From NCBI GenBank assembly GCA_032718475.1, contig JAUCBJ010003278.1:1-29052 (forward strand): a stretch of 29,052 nucleotides of DNA, written 5' to 3'. The notes below the pieces were generated by a model. It was given only the letters and a program-made list of their open reading frames with translations, was not told where the DNA came from and searched no databases. A program made the translations under genes and the position numbers. How positions within the stretch are numbered: position 1 is the first letter of the stretch; each line of letters begins with the position of its first letter. Shown here one piece after another: positions 9,888 through 19,638 of the stretch. The DNA comes from Nemertoderma westbladi. Its lineage: Eukaryota > Xenacoelomorpha > Nemertodermatida > Nemertodermatidae.

Positions 9888-10331
9888 ATGACATCATTAG
9901 CGATTCTAAAAGAAGTCGAAAAAAGAAAGTCTACATCTAATGAGTCATCTCGCCACTTTCTACATGATATAAATCGCGGTGGTTTAACCATTCCACATCA
10001 AAATCTTGTCAACTTCGTTTGTAATTGCCTCGGTAACCTAGAACTAGCATATAAATTCCTGCAAAAAAATATTAAAGATGACAAATTCATATCAGCCGAA
10101 GTTCTCTTTCAGTACCTACAAATGCTTCCAGTAGATTCTTTGCATACAAGATCAATAATTTGCGATATTCACTCCAGTCATTCCTCGAAATTTTTACGCA
10201 AAATTATCAACGTGTTTCTGAAGGCACAGAGAAATCACTTGGCTGAGCTAATAGCTGAGAAAGAAAGCTACAAGACTGGGTTGGACGGTTTTAAGGCGCC
10301 TCAGCGAAACAAGGGAAGGAAATTGATCTGA
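9888..10331 (+). CDS. Possible C-terminal remnant of a THAP/P-element-type transposase
   Basis: An uninterrupted frame of 147 residues ends with TGA at 10329-10331. The block HDINRGGLTIPHQNLVNFV, followed by a leucine-rich helical stretch and ending in a lysine/arginine-rich tail, reminds me of the C-terminal region of P-element/THAP9-like transposases, where a similar GGL-x-x-P segment occurs. No THAP zinc finger or catalytic aspartates are present here, so at most the 3' end is preserved. The true start may be a splice acceptor (CATTAG at about 9895-9900) rather than the ATG at 9888. An unrelated small host protein is possible. The open frame itself is solid; the family assignment is weak. 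Confidence 0.4.
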   Translation: MTSLAILKEVEKRKSTSNESSRHFLHDINRGGLTIPHQNLVNFVCNCLGNLELAYKFLQKNIKDDKFISAEVLFQYLQMLPVDSLHTRSIICDIHSSHSSKFLRKIINVFLKAQRNHLAELIAEKESYKTGLDGFKAPQRNKGRKLI

Positions 10332-10979
10332 AGCGCCGGTTGGACGAATAAGAAAAATAATGCTGGGTTACAGAGCAGATCAGGCAACTTATTGATGAAA
10401 CGGAAGCTATAGTGTATGTACTGTATATCGCTTTAACCTTTGAACAAATTTGGAAGCAATATTTACTGTATTTTCACTCATCGTTGTTGAAATAAAGGCA
10501 AAAAATGAAAAATGTCTGTTGCCATGGCAACGAGATCGATGACCACCAATTTTTTTTTCAAAATTTTTATTCATGCATCGAGTACAATAGATTAAAGCAA
10601 TAAAAAGAATGACTCGTGAAATCGGACATATATCTGGTTCCGTGTATATTTAGTATTCCATGGGATGAACTTTCTACTGAAGCTGATTCCGCTCTAGTGT
10701 CATGAATTTTAATAACAAAAACACTACAAAATACAATATATTATAAAGTGTAATTAAGACTGAAATTAAGTGGAGGCGGAGTGGATATGGATGTTGGATA
10801 AGTATGTAATGTGTACGGCTGCAGGTATTACATGAAGTGTTAGCAGGTACATCCCCGTTTGTAGTTCAACAGTTGGCCTAATCTTTGGAAGTTAAAAAGT
10901 TGTAATTTATACAGCATTTCCGGCCATGGTGGATTTGGGTTGGTAAATGAGGATCTGCTACCCACCCACAGTCTAACAT
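10332..10979. other. Intergenic DNA, nothing recognised
   Basis: Contains a 9-base T run near 10551 and otherwise unremarkable AT-rich sequence. It would include the 3' end of any transcript from the ORF at 9888. Confidence 0.4.
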
Positions 10980-11177
10980 GGGGGTAAACGTTACGCCTAC
11001 ACTTACACACACGCCCCCAGACGCCTACAAAATCTTACACACGCGTACACCTACGTGTACCGGCCTGCTGGTAAGCCAATACATCTGACTGTTGATCCTC
11101 AAACTGCTGATTCTAAATTAAACTAACCTGCCTACAAGTAGGTGTAAGTGGAGGTGGAGGTGGAGCGTTTACCCCCC
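10980..11177. mobile_element. Short MITE-like element with GGGGGTAAACG termini
   Basis: The left end GGGGGTAAACGTTACGCC (10980-) and the inverse of the right end, GGGGGGTAAACGCTCCACC (11177-), match closely. The flanking bases (CAGTCTAACAT left; the reverse complement of CGACTAACAG right) extend the match loosely. The second half of each arm carries CACTTACACC-type sequence. Length is about 198 bp with no coding. No clean target duplication is seen. Confidence 0.6.
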
Positions 11178-11194
11178 GACTAACAGTTAATAAT

Positions 11195-11848
11195 TACATA
11201 GTTTTGTAGTTTTGCAAAAAGGATGTTTGTTTGCACTATTTGTGCGGGGGTCTTGCATTGTAAAAAATTTGGAAAGTGGTGTTTTTTGTCGTTTGGTTTT
11301 ATGCCATTTCAGACACTTCTCGAATGGGAAAATTCATATTAAAAAAAAATTATGTCTAAATTATTTCATTTTACTTAGTTTTGTAAAACATTGCACTAAT
11401 TGTGCGGGGGTCATGCAGTGTCAAAATTTTTAAAAGTTGTGTTTTTCTGTGGTTTTCGGCCATTTCAGACACTTCTAGCACTGGGAAAAGTCATATTTAA
11501 AAAAAATTCTTTCTAAATGAATTTATTTTACATAATTTTGTAAAAAATGTTGTTTGTTTGAACTAATTGTGCGGGGGTCATGTATTGTCAAAAATTGGGA
11601 TAGTTATGTTTTTTTGTGGTTTTGGGCCATTTCAGACACTTCTAGCACTGGGAAAAGTCATATTTAAAAAAAAATTATTTCTAAATGAATTTATTTTACA
11701 TAGTTTTGTAAAAAATGTTGTTTGTTTGAACTAATTATGCGGGGGTCATGCATTGTCAAAAATTGGGATAGTGATGTTTTTTTGGGGTTTTAGGCAATTT
11801 CACACATTTCTAACATAGGGAAAAGTTACATTTCCAGAATTTTTTTTT
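11195..11848 (+). repeat. Four-copy tandem repeat of about 165-168 bp
   Basis: Successive units share AATTGTGCGGGGGTCATGCA, then TCAAAAATT, GTTTTTTTGTGGTTTT, GCCATTTCAGACACTTCTAG and GGGAAAAGTCATATTTAAAA. The GTGCGGGGG (or ATGCGGGGG) anchor falls at 11242, 11402, 11570 and 11738, so periods are 160, 168 and 168. Units 2 to 4 are closest to each other; unit 1 and the end of unit 4 are more diverged. A 73-codon frame in units 1-2 is not preserved in the others and is not called. Confidence 0.85.
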
Positions 11849-12097
11849 TCGATCGACCCTAATCGAAATATCTGATCCGACAATATTGACGGTGCTTTAC
11901 TAACATGTTGTGCTATAGCTATAGATATACTGTACAGTAGTGTGCGAATAAGTGTTAAACCTAAGGAAATCTAGACTATCGCCAGATATTGGGAAGGAAC
12001 AATGAAGGATACCGAGAGCGAGAACAGCTGTTTATAAAGTATGTAAACCGTTCCGATGCTATTCCCAATAATTAATATATGTTGGGTGAGCCACGAG
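11849..12097. other. Intergenic DNA between two tandem arrays
   Basis: No gene or known repeat recognised. It includes a short AGCTATAGCT-like palindromic stretch near 11914. Confidence 0.35.
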
Positions 12098-12300
12098 GTG
12101 ATATATATATATATATAGTCAATACATTTATATAGTCACATATACATTTATATAGTCACATATACATTTATATAGTCAATATATTTATATAGTCAATATA
12201 TTTATAGTCACATATATACATTTATATAGTCAATACATTTATATAGTCACATATACATTTATATAGGTAATATGTATATATAGTCACATATACATATACA
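12098..12300 (+). repeat. 20-21 bp minisatellite, ATATAGTCACATATACATTT
   Basis: About nine or ten copies of ATATAGTCA(C/A)ATA(T)ACATTT with small variants (AGTCAATACATTT, AGTCAATATATTT). It runs directly up to the SINE head at 12301. Simple slippage-prone DNA; not coding. Confidence 0.85.
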
Positions 12301-12370
12301 TACTTGGTGTAGTCGTTACATTGAATTCACATCTCACGGTGGTTGTGGGTTCAACTCCCGCATGGGGGCC
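12301..12370 (+). repeat. tRNA-derived SINE head
   Basis: A-box-like TGGTGTAGTCGTTA (12305-12318) and B-box-like GTGGGTTCAACTCCCGC (12345-12361) with about 30 nt between them, a typical internal RNA polymerase III promoter. The acceptor and anticodon stems do not pair well, so a functional tRNA is unlikely. The SINE body would extend rightwards, perhaps to the AT-rich DNA near 12600. Confidence 0.65.
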
Positions 12371-13020
12371 TAGGCAGTTTTCATAGAGAGTTTGCTTGAA
12401 TTTCGTAAATTAATAACGTAACTACAATGAGTATGAGTTTCAATGGGGCCGGTATAAGTTCAGAAACTGTAGGCCTGGTTTTCTTATTTCAGACGTGTTT
12501 AAAACTACATTGGTTTAAATGCATACGCCACATACGTTTCAAATACGCCTAATTTACATTCCGTGCATACGCATATGTACGTGTACGGATACGCAAAACA
12601 ACTAATATATTAGTACTACTGTATGTCGAAGTGACTACTATAATTTCAAAGAATATGTTAAACTTTTAATTTTTAATAATATTTATTTTATTTATTTATG
12701 ACATTACTTCACATATTATATATAACAGGTTATAGATGTTTTAAATAAAAGGTTGTAAACAAAACCAAATATTGAATAAGACTTCATTTAGAAAAAAATT
12801 ATTAAACTTTCTAATTCGATATGGATAAATTATTGAGTTGCCCATTATTTTTGTCAATGTCAAATAATCAAACATAACTATTTACGTCACCTAAAGACAC
12901 ATTTGGCAGCTTATTATTGCTTCAAATGTCATATTTATGACTTCAGATGAAGAAATTTCCAAACACCATGCGACAACAACAGACAGCAATAAAATTAAAT
13001 ATTGTTGATATAAACTTAAG
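12371..13020. other. AT-rich intergenic DNA
   Basis: No supported gene. The first part may be the body of the SINE whose head is at 12301. The last bases before 13021 lead into the LINE. Confidence 0.4.
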
Positions 13021-14875
13021 CTAACCCAGGAGGCACACTTGTTTCAGGGTGTAACAAAAGGACCCCTACAGTCGGCAGCAGGGCTGTAGGCCATGGATAG
13101 GCGGAAGGTAATCAACCAACGGCTAGACATGCTGACAAGGTCGGCAGAAGGTAATCAACCAACGGCGACCTACTGCAAAGACGCTTGTAGGAGTTGCGAC
13201 CACAAGCGGTTTACTCTCGCAACCGAAAGATATGAGTATGAGAAACCTCCAGGAGAAATACCAGCTCGGTCGTCGCCCGGGTCAACAAGGACCGCGTCCC
13301 TCAGTGGTACACCAGGCTGGGGTCGATAAATTGGCTACTGGAACAGAAGACCGAGAAGAAAGAAGAACCAACCTGTTGAAATGTAAAACGACACTTAAGA
13401 TTGCTACAATGAACAGACGCACGCTGAAAGCATATAGCAAACAGGGTGACATGGTTGCTCTGGCAATGGAATATAACATCGACATCATCTGCATCCAAGA
13501 ACATCGGATTTGTCATGAAGACACTGCCATGAAGTACAATGACATTGGAAATGGATGGACGTTAATAACAAGCTCAGCAGTAAGAAACTCGGCCAATGCA
13601 TCAATTGGTGGAGTAGGAATTCTGATGAGCCCATTTGCATTTAATACCCTAAACAACATCGAATCTATAAATTCCAGGGTTATGATCGCAACATTTGATG
13701 GGAATCCCAAGGCAACAGTTATATGTTGCTACAGTCCAACCAATGCCTCAGAGCCAGAACAAGCAGTCAAGTTATATGAAGAACTGACTGGACTTATAAA
13801 GGACATTCCGAAACACAATGTTAAAGTCATTGCTGGTGACCTGAATGCGCAAATTGGCCCAGAAGACATCAAGGGTTACACCTATAACACCAGTTCTAAC
13901 AGAAATGGGTACTTACTTTTAGACCTAATGGAAGAATGTGAATTGATACCAACAAACAACACATTCGAAAAGAGTAAGGGGAAGCTATGGACCTTTCAAT
14001 AACCTAATGGAACCAAAGCACAACTGGATTACATCCTTATAAACAAAAAGTGGAGAAACAGCATGATCAACTGCGAGGCATACCGCTCGTTCAACCTAAT
14101 TAGTTCGGACCACAGAATTGTTACTGCAGAGATCAGACTCAGTTTGAGAGCCAGCAAACCCAGGACAAGCAAGAAAATTAACTATGACTGGGAGAAACTC
14201 AGAACTGACAATGCTGTAAAGGATGCTTGCACAGTAGAAGTTCAAAACCGCTTTGAAGCACTTCAGTCAATGGATGAAGACCAATCCACCGATTCAATAT
14301 ACCAGAATATAATAACAGCCCACAAGGAATCAGCTAAGAGGCATATCCCCCAGAAACCCAAACGAAAACAGTATCTGCCATGGCAAAACTCTGAGGTTAC
14401 TTGTAAGAGAGAAGATCTTAAGATAGCCTACAAAGCTAAAACCGAACAACCAACAACCGAAAACATTAACAAGGTTGAGAAAGCTAAGGACGATCTTAAA
14501 TTGGCCTACAACATCAGCCAGGAAAAGTACATACAGGATAAAACTGAAGCAATTACAACTGCTCACATATAGCAACAATCAAGAATTACCTGACAAACTG
14601 TAAATGAGGTATCTGGTCGGAAAAGTTGTGCAAAGGGGCGCCTCAAAGCCGATAGTCCTGAAGAACGTGTTGGGAAGTGGAAAAATCACTTCAGCAACTT
14701 GCTTGGGCAGCCACCAAACATCGAGGTCAGCCCTACAAGGAAAATATATAACAAGACACTACCTATAGAAACAGGGGACTTCACACCTGCCGAACTCCAA
14801 AGAAGCATTAAAAGCATGTACAGTACATTTTTTTTGTACAATAATAAAGCGAGTGGATTAGACAAAATTCTAGAA
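13021..14875 (+). pseudogene. 5' part of a decayed LINE (EEP endonuclease and start of reverse transcriptase)
   Basis: One reading frame from 13232 carries an apurinic-type (EEP) endonuclease as in RTE/CR1-like LINEs. Visible motifs are ATMNRRTL (phosphate/metal asparagine; the usual tryptophan is methionine), CIQEHR, ICCYSPTN, the catalytic GDLNAQIG, LWTF, and further on LDYILI and SSDHRIV. After a linker come VNEVSGRK and NKASGLD, where the reverse transcriptase domain starts. The frame is unchanged throughout but is broken by stops at 14000 (TAA), 14570 (TAG) and 14591 (TGA). The element ends near 14875, where a dispersed repeat begins, so the catalytic YxDD region of reverse transcriptase and the 3' end are missing. 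The leader region 13093-13231 contains a 43-bp-spaced duplication of AAGGTAATCAACCAACGGC. A dead copy is certain; the exact clade (RTE or CR1-like) is not. Confidence 0.85.
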
Positions 14876-14957
14876 CGTGTTATTTATTTTATGAGTTGGT
14901 AGGCCACAGCGGTATGCCTATACAATATCTATATTGCCTAGCTAATCATACATAAAC

Positions 14958-15375
14958 AAATTGTTCCAGAATATTGTGTATTTATTAAATAGAATAAATG
15001 GCCTGCAGTGAACAATAATTCTTGCAATCTTTGAATGCCTATTTCTCAGTTGTTTCTCAACAAAATTCAGACATTGTTACATATTTGGAATCCTCGCAAC
15101 GCAAGCTTTCTATTGATGTGAAAACATTACGACTAAAGTGAAGAATGGCGATGATACAGAGGGTGCGATTTCGCAAAAGACACTTTTTTAAAACGCTTAT
15201 ATATAAAAGTTAAAGGCGAAATCGAAAATTCCGGCTTCATGGTAACAACCACGGTGAGTTGAACTAGTTGTGTTTCAAATTTCAAGCAATATGATGAAGA
15301 TTTGTAGAAAAATTTGGGGGGGGGGGGGTCCGTGTCATCAGAAAATGACACTATATTACGGGTCATGGTGTATAT
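14958..15375 (+). repeat. Dispersed repeat, forward copy (poly-G-bearing)
   Basis: This segment matches the reverse complement of 18775-19200 over its whole length. Shared blocks include CAGAATAT...GTGTATTTATT, ACATATTTGGAATCCT, ACACTTTTTT...AAACGCTT, AAATTCCGGCT and GAAAAATTTGGGGG followed by GTGTCAT and CATGGTGTA. The G tract here is at about 15316-15328. The beginning, around TTCTAGAACGTG at 14868, is where the LINE stops, so the LINE is interrupted by or joined to this element. No intact coding frame is seen. Confidence 0.8.
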
Positions 15376-15511
15376 TTGATAAATTTTGTATAAGGTTCAT
15401 AACTTTCTGGAAGTTGATAGTGTACGAGATGTTTCAATAACTTAATCACTTTTTTATAATTTAGATAAGGGAAATTAATAGGGAAAAATGATGCACACTA
15501 CAGTAACTTAC

Positions 15512-15938
15512 CTGATGAACGTAGTCGTTCATTTGGCTTGAGCCCAGGATTTATGCTGGCACCGATGTATATGGTACTGTCCTTCATTCTAGAATTCGGA
15601 CCCAATTTCTTGACCAAATTATTAACAGTTCCAAGCATTCTCAAATTGGCTTCACCATCGCACCCACATTCGAAAATCTGGGTTCTGGAGGAGAAGCCGA
15701 TAAAATAGCGGCGAATAACTTTCAACAGTTTTATTAACGACAATTCCTATTCCGCCTAGCATTTTGTAGGTGAAACTGGGTTTTGGCGATTTGTAATGAA
15801 TAGCGGATTTGGAAAAGACGTATTTAGGATCCAAAAAGGGCCGCACCTAAAGTTGTTATCACCTACCGGTAATGGTAGTTCAGGGTCGGGATCATTTAAG
15901 ACAGTAATGTCTACAGGTCGTCCACGTCCATTATCCAA
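15512..15938 (-). pseudogene. Possible decayed coding exons of unknown origin
   Basis: Three overlapping minus-strand open segments (15938-15867, 15846-15652, 15743-15512) suggest an old coding region. The last ends at a very good splice donor, CAG|GTAAGT (15512/15511). Between the first two lies exactly 20 nt beginning GT and ending AG, with the same codon phase on both sides. The encoded residues do not resemble a family I know. It could be chance in AT-poor DNA. The frame has no in-frame ATG at a sensible position. Confidence 0.25.
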
Positions 15939-15983
15939 AAAAAAACTTTCCTCGATATGAACTGTAGGCTACGTATATGGTAG

Positions 15984-16040
15984 GACTAGTGGCGAACCTA
16001 TACCTACAGTACTGAGCACTAGTGGCGAACCTATACCTCT
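15984..16040 (+). repeat. 34-bp-spaced direct duplication
   Basis: ACTAGTGGCGAACCTATACC occurs at about 15985 and again at about 16019. A small local tandem duplication in otherwise unique noncoding DNA. Confidence 0.8.
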
Positions 16041-16334
16041 ACTGTAAATACAGTAGTAATATTTTACAATAAGAATAAACTTTCACATCAAGGCACTCTC
16101 ATCTTATGTAAGCCTGGATGTATTACAGTAAGTTTCGTTTTGGACGTTTAAGAATAGGCCTACTACCTGACTCCACGTGCAATAGGGCCGTCATCGATTA
16201 CATTACTTATTAAACTTAGTTTTAGTTTGATTCAATCGAAAACTTCAACCAGTAGCTGGTAGGCTAACAGTACATGCCTGTTGACAGCAGCTTAATTGCT
16301 GCATTGCTGACAGGCCTACTTAATTACTTACAGT

Positions 16335-16352
16335 ACAGTATAATTATACTGT
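16335..16352. repeat. 18-bp perfect palindrome
   Basis: ACAGTATAATTATACTGT is its own reverse complement, in AT-rich intergenic DNA. It may be part of a worn short inverted-repeat element; TACAGTA-type motifs are common in the neighbourhood. Confidence 0.8.
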
Positions 16353-17611
16353 AGTAATGCTGGAATATTGTTTCCATATTTATGTGTCACAATAAAAACA
16401 TTATTTTAAGCCAATAAGAGGATTCAGGAAAGTTCCCTTTTGGGCCTATGTAAATGATTGAGCCAATCAGGAGGTTACAATTTTCTGGCTTCAGTCCGCG
16501 AGGTCCATTTCTAGTTTGACCTGTGCCTCTCTTTGAACCACCTCTCCTTGGCCTCAGTCTCAAATACAAGCCTGCTTCCGGTTTCGCTTATGATTGAACC
16601 TGCACATGAGATGCTATGCTATCTTTAACAATAATATGTGAGCAACCACCATGTAATAAATCCACAATTGGCATGCTCCAATGCAGCGTGTATTAAAATG
16701 CTACGCCGGTTTATCGACAAAATTGCAACTCCGCAACTCCCTATCCCCCAATGACTTTCGCGAGATTATCTGCATCTTCAAGGGCAGTGTCCTTTAAGGG
16801 GGTGGGGGGGGGGGGGGACTTTTAAACGTTTGACTATTAAACTAAGAATTTTCGTTTCCTTATTTAGGAAACTTCGTTTTACCCAAATTGATTGGCATTT
16901 GGTACATATGTACTGTATATAAATTATATTCATTAAAAATTTTCAAAAAATTTTTTCGAAATCTTTAATTTTTTACCTAATTAACATAATTTATGGAATT
17001 ATTTTTTAAAATGCAAAGACTTTTAGGGATGGTCATCAAGTGCTCAAAATGTCATCACTTGTGCACAATGACATCGTGAATCGATACTATCACCATAATT
17101 TTGATAAATACTTAATTTTGACAGATTTTGCCATTTTTGACAAAAAATTTACTCATTTTGTTAAATATTTCAGCTACAACAATTAAAATCAAAAAGTGGT
17201 AATAGGGTGTGTTAATAATCACACAGTCATCATTTATGCCAAATTTCACCGAATTAGTTCATTTTTAGAAAAGCCTTTGAAAATTTATAATTTTAAAAAT
17301 TTTTAATTTCATTCTTCAGAAAAGGCTTTTAAAGTTTATGGTTAGGGTAATTTTGTCCATTGAAATGTTAGAAATTATAGTGCACACAACCGGGTCAATT
17401 CTAAAGTCAGCTTACTCAGCTGACTCATGTCTCTCCGTCAAAATATAACCGACAGCTGAACAGACAAACAGACAGACGAACAGACAATGTGAAGAACATC
17501 AAACACGAAACTGACATCGGAAATGAAATCACCAACCATTAAAACCCCCATATCATTTATCATATCTAGTTGGAATACTTTCCATATATTTTGACAGACT
17601 GGTTCCCAGCG
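16353..17611. other. AT-rich intergenic DNA with a G tract
   Basis: Includes a 14-base G tract at about 16803-16820 interrupted by one T, then very AT-rich DNA (16900-17350) with repeated AAAATTTTT and TTTTGACA motifs. No gene is supported. An 84-codon minus-strand frame at 17438-17692 is weak; it is treated with the next repeat. Confidence 0.4.
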
Positions 17612-17661
17612 GCGAAAGCAATGTCCTGCAAAGCAGAGGCGGTTCCATTCAAGTGTCAAGT
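17612..17661 (+). repeat. 50-bp direct repeat, copy 1
   Basis: GCGAAAGCAATGTCCTGCAA followed by AGAGGCGG and TTCAAGTGTCAAGT is repeated at 18060-18109 with five or six changes. The pair is 448 bp apart in the same orientation and may mark an ancient tandem duplication or two fragments of one element. On the minus strand copy 1 lies in an 84-codon frame of uncertain meaning. Confidence 0.8.
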
Positions 17662-18059
17662 GAACCAGGCGCAGCATTAGTGTATGTGCCATCCAAAGAT
17701 TTGGTCTCCTCCCTCAGTTAGACCCCAGCATGTTCTCCCATGCTGGAGAAGTACTGACTGGTACTACTGCTGCTCTAAATAATCCGACCTTAAGTCTCCG
17801 ACGAATTCAGTGGCACTTCCATTCGTTCCAAAATTCTGGAAGTCTTAGGATATGATTTGGTTTGATTGGGTAAATATAAGTAAAGGGTGGAATACATTCC
17901 TCTTCTATTGGAGGATGTACTATCCACATACCGCATTCGATTGCAGTATTATGTAGTCATATAATACCAGGGTCCTTATTTAAGGGGTGTCTCAAGTCCA
18001 GCGAGCTTATTCTCTCCATAAGTCGCTCAATCACAAGAGGTGCACTCACTGTCCTCACG

Positions 18060-18109
18060 GTGAAAGCAATGTCATGCAAATAAGAGGCGGTGCCGTTCAA
18101 GTGTCAAGT
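18060..18109 (+). repeat. 50-bp direct repeat, copy 2
   Basis: Second copy of the segment at 17612-17661 (GTGAAAGCAATGTCATGCAA...). The DNA between the copies (17662-18059) is of mixed composition, with no convincing gene, although short minus-strand open segments are present. Confidence 0.8.
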
Positions 18110-18392
18110 TAGGGGGGGCAATGAGAGACCTCCAATGGGATATAGTTTCGGTTCGAGATGTGGCATATTTTGGCATCTAGCAATGATAAATAAAATTATT
18201 ATTATTATTATATTATAAAATTATTATTTTTAATATGAATTAATAATGAATATTCTCTAGACCCTTTTAACCTCGCTGACGCTCGATAAAATACCTCAAG
18301 AATAGTAAAAGTTCTACTTTTTATGCCATGTAATAAATAATAATTTTAATAATTTTATTTAATTAACTATTTAATTACTACTTGAAAAATAA

Positions 18393-18540
18393 CTAGCTAT
18401 ATGTTCTAGAACATTATATTTTTTTTATTTTATTTAGAATAGTGTATGATATTTCTATATTGTTCCAGAACTTTACAATTTTTGCAACGTTCCACGGTAA
18501 CAATGATTTATGTTATAAAAATGTAGTGCTATACGGAACC
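18393..18540. repeat. TTCTAGAA-family inverted repeat, arm 1
   Basis: Starts CTAGCTATATGTTCTAGAAC, continues ATTATATTTTTTTTATTTTA, then ATTGTTCCAGAAC, GCAACGTTCC, GTAACAATGATTTATG and ends TGCTATACGGAAC. Its reverse complement is found at 19344-19487 and 19639-19862. The bases just before it (18180-18392) are (ATT)n-rich simple sequence. Confidence 0.8.
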
Positions 18541-18774
18541 GTTACCTATTATTTAACTAATCAACTGACAGTTTCTAACTAATCAAGTACACATACTGTC
18601 ATATGTCAAGATGATGCGCAACTTTGTGGATTAATTAATTTAATAAAGTGTATTGGTATCCTTAACTACAGTAGACGCACATTAGGACAACTGAAAAGAT
18701 TCTAGAATACGTAAACTTATATTTAACAAAATATATACGAGTTTAGTAACATCTTTAAAGAATAATTTATATTC

Positions 18775-19200
18775 ATGTACACCATGCCCTGAAATATAGT
18801 TTTGTAATTCAATGACACGACCCCCCCCCCCCCCAAATTTTTCGACAAATCTTAATTAAATATATATATATAATTAAATAAAAATTAAATTTGAAACAGA
18901 GACAGTCTCACTCCCCGAGCACTGAGCCGGAATTTTTATTTTTGCTTTCAATCTTTAGCTACAAGCGTTTAAAAAAAGTGTCTCCGTCGATATTGCACCA
19001 GTCCCACCACAGCTATTCTTCTACCTTATAGCTGTTACTTGGTACTGCTAGAAAGCTGGCCATGCAAGGATTCCAAATATGTAGCACAACCTGAATTTCG
19101 TTGAAAAATAGCTGAGGCGGGCGTTCAAATGTTGCATGGTCTTGCATTGAGCGAGGCTATTTTATTATTCTATCGAATAAATACACCATATTCTGGAATA
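18775..19200 (-). repeat. Dispersed repeat, inverse copy of 14958-15375
   Basis: Reverse complement of the repeat at 14958-15375, with a C tract (18821-18834) where the forward copy has G, and an added (AT)n stretch near 18858-18875. It lies inside the pair of TTCTAGAA-family arms. Confidence 0.8.
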
Positions 19201-19343
19201 TTTTGATTATACCAGTAGCTGGACAACAATGCATTTCATCTTGCAATACATCTATAATCATACTATAACGTAGCTTTTCATTCATTAACAAAATGTTCTA
19301 GAATATAGTGTATTTACTGTATTAAAATAGAATAAATGCTAGA

Positions 19344-19487
19344 GTTCCGTATAGAACTACATTTTTAAAACACATATCATTGTTACTAAGGCAACGTTGA
19401 AGAGTTCTAGAACAATAGAAAAATAATATATAGTATTCTAGAACATAAATAAAATAAAAAATATTATGTTCTAGAACATAAAGCTAG
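19344..19487. repeat. TTCTAGAA-family inverted repeat, arm 2
   Basis: Reverse complement of arm 1 along its whole length, with an extra TTCTAGAATACTATATATT-type insertion relative to arm 1. Together with arm 1 it bounds a fragment of about 1.1 kb that contains the dispersed repeat at 18775-19200. Confidence 0.8.
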
Positions 19488-19638
19488 TTTTTTTTATTTA
19501 AAATAGCTAGTAAATACCAGATTAAATGTCCTGCAGGTGAACCAAATACATGTACAGTAGCTTTCGAATGCCCATCCGCGGCAAAGAATTGTATTGTTTA
19601 TTGTAGCTAGTGGGGAGGAGTGCGGAACAGTAACAGTT

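Noticed and set aside
12301-12370. Functional tRNA gene
   Set aside because: A and B boxes are present but acceptor and anticodon stems do not pair; a SINE head fits better. The same holds at 620, 2290 and 6455.
17438-17692. 84-codon minus-strand frame as a receptor ligand-binding fragment
   Set aside because: Only a vague resemblance to an ANF-receptor-type segment, with no conserved cysteines or neighbouring exons that can be defended.
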